A stretch of 64,000 bases of DNA from Afipia sp. (GCA_024707075.1 JANQAK010000003.1:1674001-1738000); one strand, 5' to 3'; counted from the stretch's first letter, positions 44,775-59,994 are shown. Notes: a model not told the origin generated them from the letters alone. Numbers and translations are program-made.

Positions 44775-45545
44775 ATGAACGGGATCAGGATGAACGCAAT
44801 GCGTGAGACCGGCAGCATCAGCGGTTCAGGTTTGCAACTTTCATCGCGCCTCGCGACGCGCGCGCTGCGGCTGGCAGCCATTCTTCTCGGCGTCGGTCTG
44901 GTACTCGGCGCCGGCCCGCTCCACGCGCAGACCGCGGACGAAGACGAGGGCGACAACGGCAAGACCTTCGAGCAGAAGCTCATGGACAACCTGATGAGCG
45001 GCCTCGGCGGCCGCAAGATCGACGACGGCACCATCGACTATCGCGAACGCTCGCCTCTGGTGGTGCCTTCCAAGATCGAGCTTCCTCCACCCGAGACCGG
45101 CAAGAAAAAGTTCGCGCCGAACTGGCCGAAGGATCCGGACCTGGCGGAACGTCAGGCGGCCCGTGAGGCAGCCAAGGGAAGGGCGTTGACGCCGGAAGAA
45201 TCCAGAATGCCGCTGATGCCGAGCGAGATGAACAAGAAACTTCCCCGCGGCGGCAGCCGCTCGACCGAGACGACGACCCCCGGCGGCAACAATTCGAACT
45301 CGCCGCTGATGATGCTGCCCTCGGAGCTCGGATATTCCGGCGGACTGTTCTCGAATCCGTTCGGCGGGAACACCAAGGCTGAAGCCGAGAAATTCACCGG
45401 TGAACCCGAACGCACGGATCTCACGCAGCCGCCGAGCGGCTATCAGACGCCGTCGCCCAATTTCGCTTATGGCACCGGCCCGCTCAAGGCACCAAAAGAA
45501 AAGTGCGATCGCGCCAGCGGCCAATGCGAGAAGACTTGGGATTGA
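44775..45545 (+). CDS. Hypothetical secreted protein
   Basis: A 256-residue product with a leading basic region and hydrophobic signal (LAAILLGVGLVLGAGPLHA, cleavage before QTADEDE). The mature part is Pro/Gly/Ser-rich and charged (KTFEQKLMDNLMSGLGGRKIDDG; GGSRSTETTTPGGNNSNS) and ends with two Cys (KCDRASGQCEKTWD). It looks largely disordered. ATG 44775 has GGAAG upstream; ATG 44790 is an alternative. In this group it precedes the M16 peptidase pair, a conserved order that hints at envelope function. No family named. Confidence 0.72.
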   Translation: MNGIRMNAMRETGSISGSGLQLSSRLATRALRLAAILLGVGLVLGAGPLHAQTADEDEGDNGKTFEQKLMDNLMSGLGGRKIDDGTIDYRERSPLVVPSKIELPPPETGKKKFAPNWPKDPDLAERQAAREAAKGRALTPEESRMPLMPSEMNKKLPRGGSRSTETTTPGGNNSNSPLMMLPSELGYSGGLFSNPFGGNTKAEAEKFTGEPERTDLTQPPSGYQTPSPNFAYGTGPLKAPKEKCDRASGQCEKTWD

Positions 45546-45705
45546 GCGATCCGGTTGTGACGTCACGCCGATTATAGCCCTCCCCAATGGTTGCGATCCG
45601 CCTCCCTTCGATCGTCCGCAGCACGATCACCTCAGATCCCGCAATCTCGCCTCTTGCGGATCTGGATATTTTCCCGGCGATCAACCCGCGGTCCGGTCCA
45701 ATCAC

Positions 45706-47103
45706 ATGACAATCTCCCGCCAGTTTATCGTCCGGGCCGTCGCGGCGCTGGGCATTCTATGCGCGCCAGCCGCCGCACAATCCGCGATGGCGCAGGCCAC
45801 GTCGCAGCGCCCGGACACTTTCACGCTCAGCAATGGCCTTCAGGTCGTGGTGATCCCCGACCGCCGCATACCGGTGGTCACGCAGATGATCTGGTACAAG
45901 GTCGGCTCCGCCGACGAGACACCGGGCAAATCCGGGCTCGCGCATTTTCTCGAGCACCTGATGTTCAAGGGCACCGCGGAACATCCGGCCGGCGAATTCT
46001 CCCAGCTCATCGCCCGCATCGGCGGCAACGAGAACGCTTTCACCTCCTCCGACTACACCGCCTATTACCAGCGCGTGCCGCGCGACCAGCTTGCGACCAT
46101 GATGGAATTCGAGGCCGACCGCATGACCGGCCTCGTTCTCAAGGACGAGAACGTGCTGCCCGAGCGCGACGTGGTGCTGGAAGAGTACAACATGCGCGTC
46201 GGCAACAACCCCGATGCCCGGCTGACCGAACAGATCATGGCGGCGCTGTACCTCAATCATCCCTATGGCCGTCCGACCATCGGCTGGCGCGGGGAAATCG
46301 AGAAGCTCAACCGTGAGGACGCCCTCGCCTTCTACAAGCGCTTCTATGCCCCGAACAACGCGACGCTGGTGATCGCCGGCGACGTCAGCGCCGACGAAGT
46401 CCGCCCGATGGTGGAAAAAACCTATGGCAAGATTCCGCCGCAGCCCGCCATTCCCGTTCAGCGCATCCGCCCGCAGGAGCCGCCGCCGGCCGCGCCGCGC
46501 ACCGTCACGCTGTCCGATCCGCGCGTCGAGCAGCCGAGCGTGCGCCGCTATTATCTCGTTCCGTCCTCGGTCACTGCCACCCAGACCGAAGGCTCGGCGC
46601 TCGAAGTGCTCGCGCAACTGATGGGAGCGGGCAGCAACTCGTATCTCTATCAGGCGCTGGTGGTGAACAGGCAACTCGCGGTCAGCGCAGGCTCTTGGTA
46701 TCAGGGCACGGCCATCGATCCGAGCCAGTTTGGAATCTCCGCCTCGCCGAAACCCGGCGTCGAATTTCCGCAGGTCGAGCAGGCGATCGACGAGGTCATC
46801 ACCAAACTCGCGACCGATCCGGTGCCGGCGGAAGACCTCGAACGCATCAAGACCCAGATGATCGCCGAGTCGGTTTATGCGCAGGACAGCCAGACCACGC
46901 TGGCGCGCTGGTACGGCGCCGCCATCACGGTCGGCCTCAGCGTCGACGACGTCCGGGCATGGCCGGACCGCATTCGTGCCGTCACCGCCGAGCAGGTCCG
47001 CGACGCGGCGCGGACATGGCTCGAGAAGAAGCGGTCGGTGACCGGCTATCTCATCAAGGACACCACCGCGACCACCGCCAATCGTGGGGAGAAGCGCTCG
47101 TGA
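45706..47103 (+). CDS. M16 family zinc metallopeptidase (catalytic subunit), periplasmic
   Basis: A 465-residue pitrilysin-type protease with a signal peptide (AVAALGILCAPAAAQSAMA). The inverted zinc motif HFLEH (80-84) and the downstream Glu (EERDVVLEEYNM region, about 160) are intact. It begins with the usual TLSNGLQVVVIPDRR and VGSADETPGKSGLAHFLEH. The stop overlaps the next gene's GTG (GTGA), so it is made with a non-catalytic M16 partner; such pairs form a heterodimeric clamshell. The track's earlier start runs out of homology; ATG 45706 is used. Confidence 0.93.
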   Translation: MTISRQFIVRAVAALGILCAPAAAQSAMAQATSQRPDTFTLSNGLQVVVIPDRRIPVVTQMIWYKVGSADETPGKSGLAHFLEHLMFKGTAEHPAGEFSQLIARIGGNENAFTSSDYTAYYQRVPRDQLATMMEFEADRMTGLVLKDENVLPERDVVLEEYNMRVGNNPDARLTEQIMAALYLNHPYGRPTIGWRGEIEKLNREDALAFYKRFYAPNNATLVIAGDVSADEVRPMVEKTYGKIPPQPAIPVQRIRPQEPPPAAPRTVTLSDPRVEQPSVRRYYLVPSSVTATQTEGSALEVLAQLMGAGSNSYLYQALVVNRQLAVSAGSWYQGTAIDPSQFGISASPKPGVEFPQVEQAIDEVITKLATDPVPAEDLERIKTQMIAESVYAQDSQTTLARWYGAAITVGLSVDDVRAWPDRIRAVTAEQVRDAARTWLEKKRSVTGYLIKDTTATTANRGEKRS

Positions 47104-48455
47104 GCATCACACGTCGTCATCTCCTTCAACTCGCTACGGCGCTTCCCTTTGCGGCGTCCGCGCTGTCGCTGCTGTCCGCGCCCGCTTTGGCTGCCGCGAA
47201 GATCCAGCGCGTGATTTCGCCGGGCGGCATCGAGGCGTGGCTGGTGCAGGACGCCACCGTGCCGCTGGTTGCGCTGGAATATGCCTTTGACGGCGGCTCG
47301 TCGCAGGACCCCGCCGACAAGCCCGGCACCGGCAGCTTCACCGCCAACATGCTCGACGAAGGCGCCGCCGATCTCGACTCCAAGGCGTTTCATGAACGCC
47401 TCGAGCGGCGCGCCATCGAGATGACTTTCACGGTGACTCGCGACTATCTCCGCGGCTCGATGCGGATGCTGAAGGAAAACCGCGACGAAGGCTTCGACCT
47501 TCTGAAACTGGCGCTGACATCCGCGCGGTTCGATGCCGAACCGCTTGAGCGCGTCCGCTCGCAGATGGTCTCGAACGCGCGCCGCGAAACCACCAATCCG
47601 GTCTCGATCGCGGGCCGCAAGTTCTGGGAGCAGGCCTTTGGCACGCATCCCTATGCCCGCGCCCCGAACGGCACGGTGGAAAGCCTTCCGGCGATTCAGG
47701 CCGCCGATCTCAAGGACTATGCAGGACGGGTGCTGGCGAAGGACACGCTGAAGGTCGCCGTGGTCGGCGACATCGATCCTGACACGCTCGGCAAGCTGCT
47801 CGACACCGCGTTCGGCGCATTGCCCGCGACAGCGAACCTGACGCCGGTGCCCGACGCCACCTTCGGCAAGCTGCCGCAGCATTCCTTCACGATGCTCGAC
47901 GTGCCGCAGACCTCGATCAACTTCGGCGCGCCCGCGATTGCGCGCAACGATCCGGATTTCATGGCGGCTTACATCGTCAACCACATCCTCGGCGGCGGCA
48001 CGCTGTCGACGCGGCTCTACAAAGAAGTGCGCGAAAAGCGCGGGCTGGTCTATTCGGTGTCGGAATCCCTGATCTGGATGAAGAAGGCGTCGATCTTCGC
48101 AGGCGCCACCGCCACCCGCGCCGACAAGGCCACCGAAACGCTCGACACCATTTCCGCGGAGATCGCGCGCATGGGCAATGAAGGCCCGACCCAGAAGGAA
48201 CTGGACGAGGCCAAATCCTTCCTCAAAGGCTCGCAGATGCTGGCGCTCGACACCTCGCCGAAATTCGCCACCGCCCTGTTGCAGTATCAGCTCGACAATC
48301 TCGGCATCGATTACATCGAGAAGCGCAACGCCATCGTCGATGCGGTCACGCTCGACGACGCCCGGCGCGTGGCGAAGCGGATCTGGGGCCAGGGCCTCTT
48401 GAGCGTCAGCGTCGGACGCGCGACGCAGGCTTCGGCGCAGCCGGCGGCGAAGTAA
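47100..48455 (+). CDS. M16 family peptidase-like protein (inactive partner subunit), periplasmic
   Basis: A 451-residue M16 homologue starting at GTG 47100 (VSITRRHLLQLATALPF) with a Tat- or Sec-like signal ending at SAPALAAA. The HxxEH zinc motif is missing: the corresponding segment reads GTGSFTANMLDEGAADL. It keeps the arginine/tyrosine substrate-binding region REKRGLVYSVSESLIW. Together this marks it as the regulatory half of a two-subunit M16 protease with the gene just upstream. Confidence 0.9.
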   Translation: MSITRRHLLQLATALPFAASALSLLSAPALAAAKIQRVISPGGIEAWLVQDATVPLVALEYAFDGGSSQDPADKPGTGSFTANMLDEGAADLDSKAFHERLERRAIEMTFTVTRDYLRGSMRMLKENRDEGFDLLKLALTSARFDAEPLERVRSQMVSNARRETTNPVSIAGRKFWEQAFGTHPYARAPNGTVESLPAIQAADLKDYAGRVLAKDTLKVAVVGDIDPDTLGKLLDTAFGALPATANLTPVPDATFGKLPQHSFTMLDVPQTSINFGAPAIARNDPDFMAAYIVNHILGGGTLSTRLYKEVREKRGLVYSVSESLIWMKKASIFAGATATRADKATETLDTISAEIARMGNEGPTQKELDEAKSFLKGSQMLALDTSPKFATALLQYQLDNLGIDYIEKRNAIVDAVTLDDARRVAKRIWGQGLLSVSVGRATQASAQPAAK

Positions 48456-48472
48456 GAGCGCGCCCTCTCCAC

Positions 48473-48559
48473 GTCATGGCAGGGCTTGTCCCGGTGATCC
48501 CGACAGATGAGGCACGGTGCCCACTTTATCGGGATGGCCGGGACAAGCCCGGCCATGAC
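48473..48559. repeat. Intergenic palindromic repeat, family D
   Basis: Begins GTCATGGCAGGGCTTGTCCC and ends GGGACAAGCCCGGCCATGAC, with inner ATCCCGACA / TCGGGAT. Single copy in this window, between the M16 pair and a convergent hydrolase gene. Confidence 0.78.
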
Positions 48560-48602
48560 GGTCTGATAAGGTTGAAGTGCCCGGGAAGTTACTATCTGCC
48601 CT

Positions 48603-49550
48603 TTACTTGAACAGCGGCGTGCCGGGCACGAAGGCGTCAAACGCCGCCCAGAACTGCTGGCGGTAGCGGTCCTGCTCCTGAAGGATTTCGTGCTTCGAGC
48701 CCGCGATCACCAAATGCGATCCGGCGCGCAGGTGATAGGCGAATTCCTCGATGGCCGGCGTCGACACCACGGTGTCGCTGCTCGCCGCCAGCATCAGCAG
48801 CGGCTGGCGGATGTGCGAGGGATAATCCATCTCGCGAAACTGCATCATCGCCTTGAACGCGGAGTCCGCCCAGCCGATCGTCGGCGAGGCGATGCCGAGC
48901 GTCGGATCTTCCTCGTAGATCGCGGCGTTGCGCGCGTAGCGCACCGGGTCCGACGTCACCTCATTGTTGACGAACGGCTCGGTGCCCGCGAGCGTGCTGT
49001 TGCCGCCGGGCACATAACGGCCGCCCATACCTAATAGCCGCAGCGACCGCACCAGGATGCGCGTCGGCAGTTTCGTGGCGAAGCCCGGCAGGTCGATCAT
49101 CGGCGCCGACAGCACCATGCGATCGAACCAGCGCTTGCCGGCATGGGCCACACGCAGCATCACCGCGCCGCCCATCGAATGCGCCAGCGCGTAATAAGGC
49201 GGCGGACAATCCGGCAGCATCACCTGCTGCACGAAGGTTTCGACGTCGATCTCGAAATCCGAAAACCGGCGCACATAGCCCTTGCGCGGATCGCGCAACT
49301 GCCGCGACGAGTGCCCCTGCCCGCGCCAGTCGATCATCGCCACCGCGAAGCCGCGTTCGCGCAGTTCGCGCACAACCTCGAAATATTTCTCGATGGATTC
49401 GCCGCGTCCGGTGAAGACGCAGACCGTCCCCTTGCGGCCAGCCGGCGGCTGCCAGCGTGCGAAGCGCAACTCCGCCCCGTCCGGCGTCTTGATGGTGCCG
49501 CTGACCACGTTGTCGGGAACCGGATTGGCGGGAATGGAAACGAGCGTCAT
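48603..49550 (-). CDS. Alpha/beta hydrolase (lysophospholipase/monoacylglycerol lipase-like)
   Basis: A 315-residue serine hydrolase of the Hydrolase_4 group. The nucleophile elbow is AHSMGG (123-128, Ser125), with DWRGQGHSSR (74-83) and a late His in SKHEILQE; an acid residue is expected near ASSDTVVS. The oxyanion region is FTGRGESIEKY. No signal peptide, so cytoplasmic. ATG 49550 is used, although its Shine-Dalgarno is poor; the track's start at 49634 is an alternative. The divergent hsp20 promoter overlaps this longer start, favouring 49550. Confidence 0.85.
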   Translation of the reverse strand: MTLVSIPANPVPDNVVSGTIKTPDGAELRFARWQPPAGRKGTVCVFTGRGESIEKYFEVVRELRERGFAVAMIDWRGQGHSSRQLRDPRKGYVRRFSDFEIDVETFVQQVMLPDCPPPYYALAHSMGGAVMLRVAHAGKRWFDRMVLSAPMIDLPGFATKLPTRILVRSLRLLGMGGRYVPGGNSTLAGTEPFVNNEVTSDPVRYARNAAIYEEDPTLGIASPTIGWADSAFKAMMQFREMDYPSHIRQPLLMLAASSDTVVSTPAIEEFAYHLRAGSHLVIAGSKHEILQEQDRYRQQFWAAFDAFVPGTPLFK

Positions 49551-49625
49551 GGGCGGGGGCCGATCGGCAAAGGAATCATGAAATTCGGAAGGATTGTGAG
49601 GACAAAAAGAGGGCCCGGAAACCCT

Positions 49626-49653
49626 CTTGAACACCCGAAGACCCCTCCCATAT
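49626..49653 (+). promoter_or_regulatory. RpoH (sigma32)-type heat-shock promoter of hsp20
   Basis: CTTGAA (49626-49631) and CCCATAT (49647-49653) are separated by 15 nt, matching the heat-shock promoter consensus. The transcript would start near 49660, giving a leader of about 190 nt that holds the ROSE element. Confidence 0.75.
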
Positions 49654-49734
49654 CAGTTTCGTGCAGGCCAGTTAAGGCTGCACGCAGAACGAAAACCCGG
49701 CCCAATGGCGGGTTGTCTGCTCTTTGCAAAAGAG

Positions 49735-49849
49735 TGGCGCGTTGTGCATGCGAGACGGTCTCCCCGGCATGGCTCATCCGAGCGCTGCCCAGCAATGTCC
49801 GTCCCGCCTGGAAAACGCGCTGGTCGCTCAAATTGGAGGACTAACCATG
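49735..49849 (+). promoter_or_regulatory. ROSE-type RNA thermometer in the hsp20 leader
   Basis: The final hairpin pairs GTCGCTC (49823-49829) with GAGGAC (49836-49841) around a six-base loop, sequestering the Shine-Dalgarno GGAGGA. The anti-SD UCGCU has the conserved bulged G (49826) opposite AGGA that defines ROSE (UYGCU). ATG 49847 follows by 6 nt. Upstream bases 49735-49820 can form further helices; the 5' boundary is approximate. Confidence 0.8.
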
Positions 49850-50308
49850 CGTACTTTCGATCTCACCCCCTTCTATCGCTCCACCGTCGGCTTCGACCGC
49901 CTGTTCTCGCTGCTCGACCAGACCGCCAGCGAAAGCTCGCCGGGCTATCCGCCCTACAACATCGAGCGCACCGGCGAGAACAACTTCCGGATTTCGGTCG
50001 CCGTCTCCGGTTTCTCGCAGAATGAAATCTCGATCGTCGCCAAGGAAAACACCCTGACGATCAAGGGCGAGAAAGCCGCCAACGAAAACGGAAAACAGGG
50101 CGAAGTGCTCTATCGCGGCATCGCGTCGCGGGCCTTTGAGCGTCAGTTCCAGCTTGCCGATTTCGTGCAGGTGAAGAACGCCTCGCTTGAGAACGGCCTG
50201 CTTCACGTCGATCTCGTCCGCGAGATTCCCGAAGCCGCCAAGCCGCGCCAGATTCCGATCACCACGTCGGCCGCCGCGCCGCAGGTGGCCGAGAAGGTCG
50301 CCGCCTGA
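49847..50308 (+). CDS. Small heat-shock protein, Hsp20/alpha-crystallin family
   Basis: A 153-residue holdase chaperone. The N-terminus MRTFDLTPFYRSTVGFDRLF is typical of bacterial class A sHsps such as IbpA. The alpha-crystallin domain spans about 35-128 (YNIERTGENNFRISVAVSGFSQNEI; LASLENGLLHVDL-like end) and the C-terminal IxI oligomerisation motif is Ile136-Pro-Ile138. Transcription is from an RpoH-type promoter and translation is gated by a ROSE element. A strong terminator follows 31 nt after the stop. The longer ORF starting at 49724 is not translated from a credible site. Confidence 0.93.
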   Translation: MRTFDLTPFYRSTVGFDRLFSLLDQTASESSPGYPPYNIERTGENNFRISVAVSGFSQNEISIVAKENTLTIKGEKAANENGKQGEVLYRGIASRAFERQFQLADFVQVKNASLENGLLHVDLVREIPEAAKPRQIPITTSAAAPQVAEKVAA

Positions 50309-50338
50309 CGCCGTCGGCTCTGCAACCTCCCCGACTGC

Positions 50339-50370
50339 AAAACGCCCCGGTGCCCCGGGGCGTTTTTTTT
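50339..50370 (+). terminator. Strong Rho-independent terminator after hsp20
   Basis: AAAACGCCCCGG-TGCC-CCGGGGCGTTTT, a 12-bp GC-rich stem with a 4-nt loop and a run of eight T (50363-50370). Confidence 0.93.
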
Positions 50371-50389
50371 CGTGCGTGATTTTTCTCTC

Positions 50390-50464
50390 GTCGTCCCCGC
50401 CCGCGGGGACGACACGTTGAGAAATTTCGCTTCTCTTTCCCCCTCCCCTCGTGGAGCGGGAGAA
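50390..50464. repeat. Solo family A hairpin and degenerate family C hairpin
   Basis: GTCGTCCCCGC / GCGGGGACGAC (50390-50413) is the arm of the family A element alone. It is followed by TTCCCCCTCCCCTCGTGGAGCGGGAG, a decayed family C arm. Both lie between the hsp20 terminator and the convergent gene. Confidence 0.6.
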
Positions 50465-50470
50465 TAAATT

Positions 50471-51382
50471 TCACTCCAGCGTCTGCACATCGGGCATCGC
50501 TTGCGTCGGCCACAGGTGCAGCGTGGCTGGCGTCGACGGTGACGTTGCCGAGGGCCGAGCCGCACCGACCGTGGTGGCCGCAGGCTTGTTGTCCGCCGTT
50601 GTCTGCGCCGGCTCAGGCTTCGCCGTCGCTGCGGATGCCGCGGAGGGGGTCGGGGCCGACGGCTGCGCGGGAACGGCGGCCTGTTGTGCCGGAGATCCGG
50701 CCGCGGGCTTGTTCGCAACCCTCGGCGCGGCGTGTTTTGCGGTCCGAGCAACGGAGGCTGGCGGACGCGGTATCCGCCGCAGGTCCAGCAGCGATCCGCG
50801 CCGGTTCTCGTAGCCGATCTCCGTCACCGGCGGCGGACCTGGCGGACCGTAGGCCATCGCCATCCGCGCGTTCAGCCGAGCATCGACCTCCATCGCTGGA
50901 ATGAACCGCATGATGCGTCCGGTACGTGCATCGATGATGAGGCGGCCGTCCTCGCCGTTCGGATCGAGGGCCGCGACTGTGTAGATCCAGCCGCGCTGGG
51001 TGACCTGCCCGAGCGGCGAATAGCCGGTCGAGCGCAGGATGGCCACGATCTGCGGCGGCGGAATCACCGGACGCGCGTCCAGCGCCGGCCGACTGTACCT
51101 GACCGAAGGAATCGCCGCATCAGGCCCCTGCCCGTAGGGGCCGGGCCGGTAGGGCCGCTGTTGCGAGTAAGGCCGCTCATAATAGGGCCTTTCATAACCG
51201 CGCGCGGGCGGGACACCGTCGTCCTCCTCCAGCACCCGCGGCATCGGAATCCGGATATCATCCACCATCGGCAGGTCGTCGGCGGCACGCGCCGGCGGCA
51301 CAACGGCCATGCTTGCGGCGAGAGTCGCTCCCACCGCGACCGCGCATCCAGTCAATCGCTTCCCCGAAAACAACGTCATCAT
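50471..51382 (-). CDS. Hypothetical secreted Pro/Ala-rich protein with a PepSY-like segment
   Basis: A 303-residue protein with a signal peptide (CAVAVGATLAASMAVVPPARA). A Tyr/Pro/Arg-rich stretch follows (ERPYYERPYSQQRPYRPGPY, about 65-85). The only folded-looking region (about 105-175) reads PPPQIVAILRSTGYSPLGQ and DGRLIIDARTGRIMRFIPA, reminiscent of a PepSY-type domain. The last 100 residues are Ala/Pro/Thr low complexity. Probably periplasmic or cell-surface; function unknown. Confidence 0.72.
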   Translation of the reverse strand: MMTLFSGKRLTGCAVAVGATLAASMAVVPPARAADDLPMVDDIRIPMPRVLEEDDGVPPARGYERPYYERPYSQQRPYRPGPYGQGPDAAIPSVRYSRPALDARPVIPPPQIVAILRSTGYSPLGQVTQRGWIYTVAALDPNGEDGRLIIDARTGRIMRFIPAMEVDARLNARMAMAYGPPGPPPVTEIGYENRRGSLLDLRRIPRPPASVARTAKHAAPRVANKPAAGSPAQQAAVPAQPSAPTPSAASAATAKPEPAQTTADNKPAATTVGAARPSATSPSTPATLHLWPTQAMPDVQTLE

Positions 51383-51856
51383 CTAATGCTCCCGTTACGC
51401 CCCCGGAACTTCGGCAACGCCCGCTTTGGCGGGTCTCAGCCGCCTTGAAGGTCGTTTCCGATTTCGGCAGAGCTAGGACCGGATGGCGGCGGCAATGCCT
51501 CAATCCTGCGGCGTGACGCGGTCGCGACGGTGCAACAGTCCTGCATCCCAGCGGGGACTCTCACGCGCTTGTGTGATAGGAAAAAGTTTGGCAGTCTGGG
51601 GGTTAGGACAGGATCACTGTCCCAATTTCCGGGTCAAACTCGGCACGGCGTTTGCAGCGCTGGTAATATCAGCAGGCCGCTCGGCAGCCGGAAACGGCCC
51701 GCGCGAGCTGCACCTTCTAAAGCGAGGCTCGTGGAACGCGAGCGGTGGCCCCAAGAATTTCCTGGAAGCGGAAATTTCCGAAGGGTGCCGCGAACGCCGG
51801 AGCTACGGCCAAAATGGGCTAAAATAGAGTGCCTCTAAAGAGGCGTGAGGATCAGA
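51383..51856. other. Gene-free leader region upstream of gltB
   Basis: 474 nt. Short inverted repeats are visible: GGACAG-GATCA-CTGTCC near 51610, AATTTCC-N7-GGAAATT near 51760, and GCCTCTAAAGAGGC (51831-51844), which ends 3 nt before the GAGG ribosome site of gltB. No ORF here has support. A nitrogen-responsive promoter would be expected, but no sigma54 GG-N10-GC element was recognised with confidence. Confidence 0.4.
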
Positions 51857-56576
<4,720 letters not shown>

Positions 56577-56590
56577 AGAAACAACGGGAC

Positions 56591-56695
56591 GTCGTCCTGA
56601 GGTGCCCGAGCGCAGCAAGGGCCTCGAAGGACGACGGAGCAAAACATTCATCCTTCGAGGCTCGCCGAAAACGGCTCGCACCTCAGGATGACGAC
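56591..56695. repeat. Intergenic palindromic repeat, family E, copy 3
   Basis: Starts GTCGTCCTGAGGTGCCCGAG and ends CTCAGGATGACGAC, with inner CCTCGAAGGA / TCCTTCGAGG. It separates gltB from gltD within what is probably one transcription unit. Confidence 0.83.
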
Positions 56696-56724
56696 AGGAC
56701 AAGTTGCAGGGGACTTCGGGTTAA

Positions 56725-58182
<1,458 letters not shown>

Positions 58183-58215
58183 AGCGTGATGATCCTAAAT
58201 TGATTGAGGATGCAC

Positions 58216-58319
58216 CGTCACCCTGAGGTGCCGAAGCGAAGCGGAGGCCTCGAAGGGTGACGGCATTTCATACTTCGTCATCCTTCGAGGCTCGCAAGGG
58301 CTCGCACCTCTGGATGACG
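58216..58319. repeat. Intergenic palindromic repeat, family E, copy 4
   Basis: Starts CGTCACCCTGAGGTGCC and ends GCACCTCTGGATGACG, with inner CCTCGAAGGGTGACG / CGTCATCCTTCGAGG. Between gltD and the YnfA gene. Confidence 0.83.
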
Positions 58320-58348
58320 AGTACTCTACTTTTCGGGATCATGCCCTC

Positions 58349-58672
58349 ATGACAGCCCTCATCTACATCGCAGCAGCCCTTGCCGAAATCGCGGGCTGCT
58401 TCGCGTTCTGGGCTTGGTTGCGGCTCGGCAAATCCGTTTGGTGGATTGTTCCCGGCACGGTGTCGCTGCTGCTATTCGCTTATCTTTTGACTCTCGTACC
58501 AAGCGACGCCGCTGGACGCGCCTTCGCGGCTTATGGCGGCGTTTACATTGTCGCATCGCTGGCGTGGCTGTGGGCGGTGGAAGGCGTGCGTCCCGACCGC
58601 TGGGATATTGCAGGCGCGGCACTCTGTCTCGCAGGCGCGGCGGTCATTCTGCTCGGCCCGCGCACGGTCTAA
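58349..58672 (+). CDS. YnfA family (UPF0060) membrane protein
   Basis: A 107-residue protein with four hydrophobic helices, starting [21 protein letters not shown] and containing [20 protein letters not shown] and [19 protein letters not shown], which define the UPF0060/YnfA family. The fold resembles small multidrug-resistance transporters; transport function is unproven. The start ATG is preceded by GGGATC. The following 218 nt (58673-58890) hold no supported gene. Confidence 0.9.
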   Translation: MTALIYIAAALAEIAGCFAFWAWLRLGKSVWWIVPGTVSLLLFAYLLTLVPSDAAGRAFAAYGGVYIVASLAWLWAVEGVRPDRWDIAGAALCLAGAAVILLGPRTV

Positions 58673-58890
58673 AACAGCCGGATGCGTGATCTGAATCAAT
58701 CGTTTTTGAGGCGTGCGTATAGAATAGATAGGCCTGAAATCAGCATCGAGCGAGATGCTCGTGAGGCTTCTATCGCCGGACTGCAAACAGGCGTGTTCGT
58801 TTCCGTCCGCGAGGTGTGGGTCGCATTATCTTTGGCGACAAGCGAGCCGAGTTCACGGCGAGAATGGTAACGTGAAGCTGTCGAGTCCCG

Positions 58891-59994
58891 ATGACCGATC
58901 CTGACGTCATTCGTCCCGACCAGAGACATCTGCTGGCCCGCTTCTGGGCAAGCGCTTCGGGCTTCTGGAGCGGGCCTTCAGCATGGCGGGTTTGGCTGCT
59001 GTGCCTGACCGCCATAAGCATCGTGATCGCGCAGTTGGCCGTCCAGTATCAGTTGAACTACTGGAACAGACATTTCTTCGATGCGCTGGAGCTAAGAGAT
59101 CACGCCGCGCTTCGCTATACCATCCTGCTGTTTTTTCCCCTCGTCGCAGCGAGCACCCTGCTTGCGGTCGCGTCGGTATGGGCGCGAATGACGATCCAGC
59201 GCAGTTGGCGGGTGTATTTGACCAGGCGGTTGATCGTCAGCTGGCTCAGAGACCGCCATTACCGGTCGCTTGGACATCTCAACGGGACGGACCTGCCCCG
59301 CAACGCGGAACATCGGATTTCTGAAGATGCGCGGGTAGCGACGGATGCACCCGTCGACCTCTCGCTCTCGCTGGTCTCCTCGCTTCTCACCCTGATCGTC
59401 TTCTTCCAGGTTCTCGCAAATCTGGGCGGAACGATTGTCCTTGAGGGCGCAGGGCTGCGCATCGCAATTCCGGGCTATCTCGCCATCTCGGTCCTGATCT
59501 ATTCTGGCGTCGTCGTCACCGTGGTTCTGGTGATGGGACGCCGGCTGACAGCGGTGATTCAGGACCAGATACAGGCAGAAGCAGCCTTCCGCTCGTCAGC
59601 CAATCTGGTGCGGGAAAGCGGAGAAGGGATTTTGCTGCGGGACATTGAGAAAGAGGACCGCCATGAACTGTGGCTCGGCCTGCACAACGTCATCGAGCAC
59701 TGGCGCAGGCTATGCTGGCAGCTCATTCGGATCACATTCGTATCGCAAACCAACCTGCTGCTCGCGCCGGTCATAGGCCTGCTGCTTTGCGTTCCAAAAT
59801 ATCTGGCGGGGAACATGACGCTTGGAGAAGTAACCCAGGCCGCCGCCGCTTTCGCCACCGTGCAGGGCGCATTGAACTGGTTCGTGGACAATTTCCAGCG
59901 CATGGCCGACTGGCGATCGGCGGCCAGCCGGGTTGCGGCGCTGCTGCTGGCGATCGACGACTTGAAGGAGAATGTAAAATCCCACGGAAAATGA
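58891..59994 (+). CDS. SbmA/BacA-family transporter-like membrane protein (transmembrane domain only)
   Basis: A 367-residue protein matching the ABC_membrane_2/SbmA_BacA domain. It has about six hydrophobic segments; QYQLNYWNRHFFDALELRD, RSWRVYLTRRLI and AEAAFRSSANLVRESGEGI are typical of the family. No Walker A/B or ABC signature follows the membrane domain, and the gene ends at a normal stop and terminator, so it is a stand-alone domain like BacA/SbmA rather than a truncated YddA-type ABC exporter. Relatives import peptides or affect very-long-chain fatty acids. The substrate here is unknown. Confidence 0.83.
   Translation: MTDPDVIRPDQRHLLARFWASASGFWSGPSAWRVWLLCLTAISIVIAQLAVQYQLNYWNRHFFDALELRDHAALRYTILLFFPLVAASTLLAVASVWARMTIQRSWRVYLTRRLIVSWLRDRHYRSLGHLNGTDLPRNAEHRISEDARVATDAPVDLSLSLVSSLLTLIVFFQVLANLGGTIVLEGAGLRIAIPGYLAISVLIYSGVVVTVVLVMGRRLTAVIQDQIQAEAAFRSSANLVRESGEGILLRDIEKEDRHELWLGLHNVIEHWRRLCWQLIRITFVSQTNLLLAPVIGLLLCVPKYLAGNMTLGEVTQAAAAFATVQGALNWFVDNFQRMADWRSAASRVAALLLAIDDLKENVKSHGK

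Noticed and set aside
58682-58870. 62-residue ORF between the YnfA and SbmA-like genes
   Set aside because: No ribosome site or hydrophobic/structured signature; equally long ORFs occur on the opposite strand.
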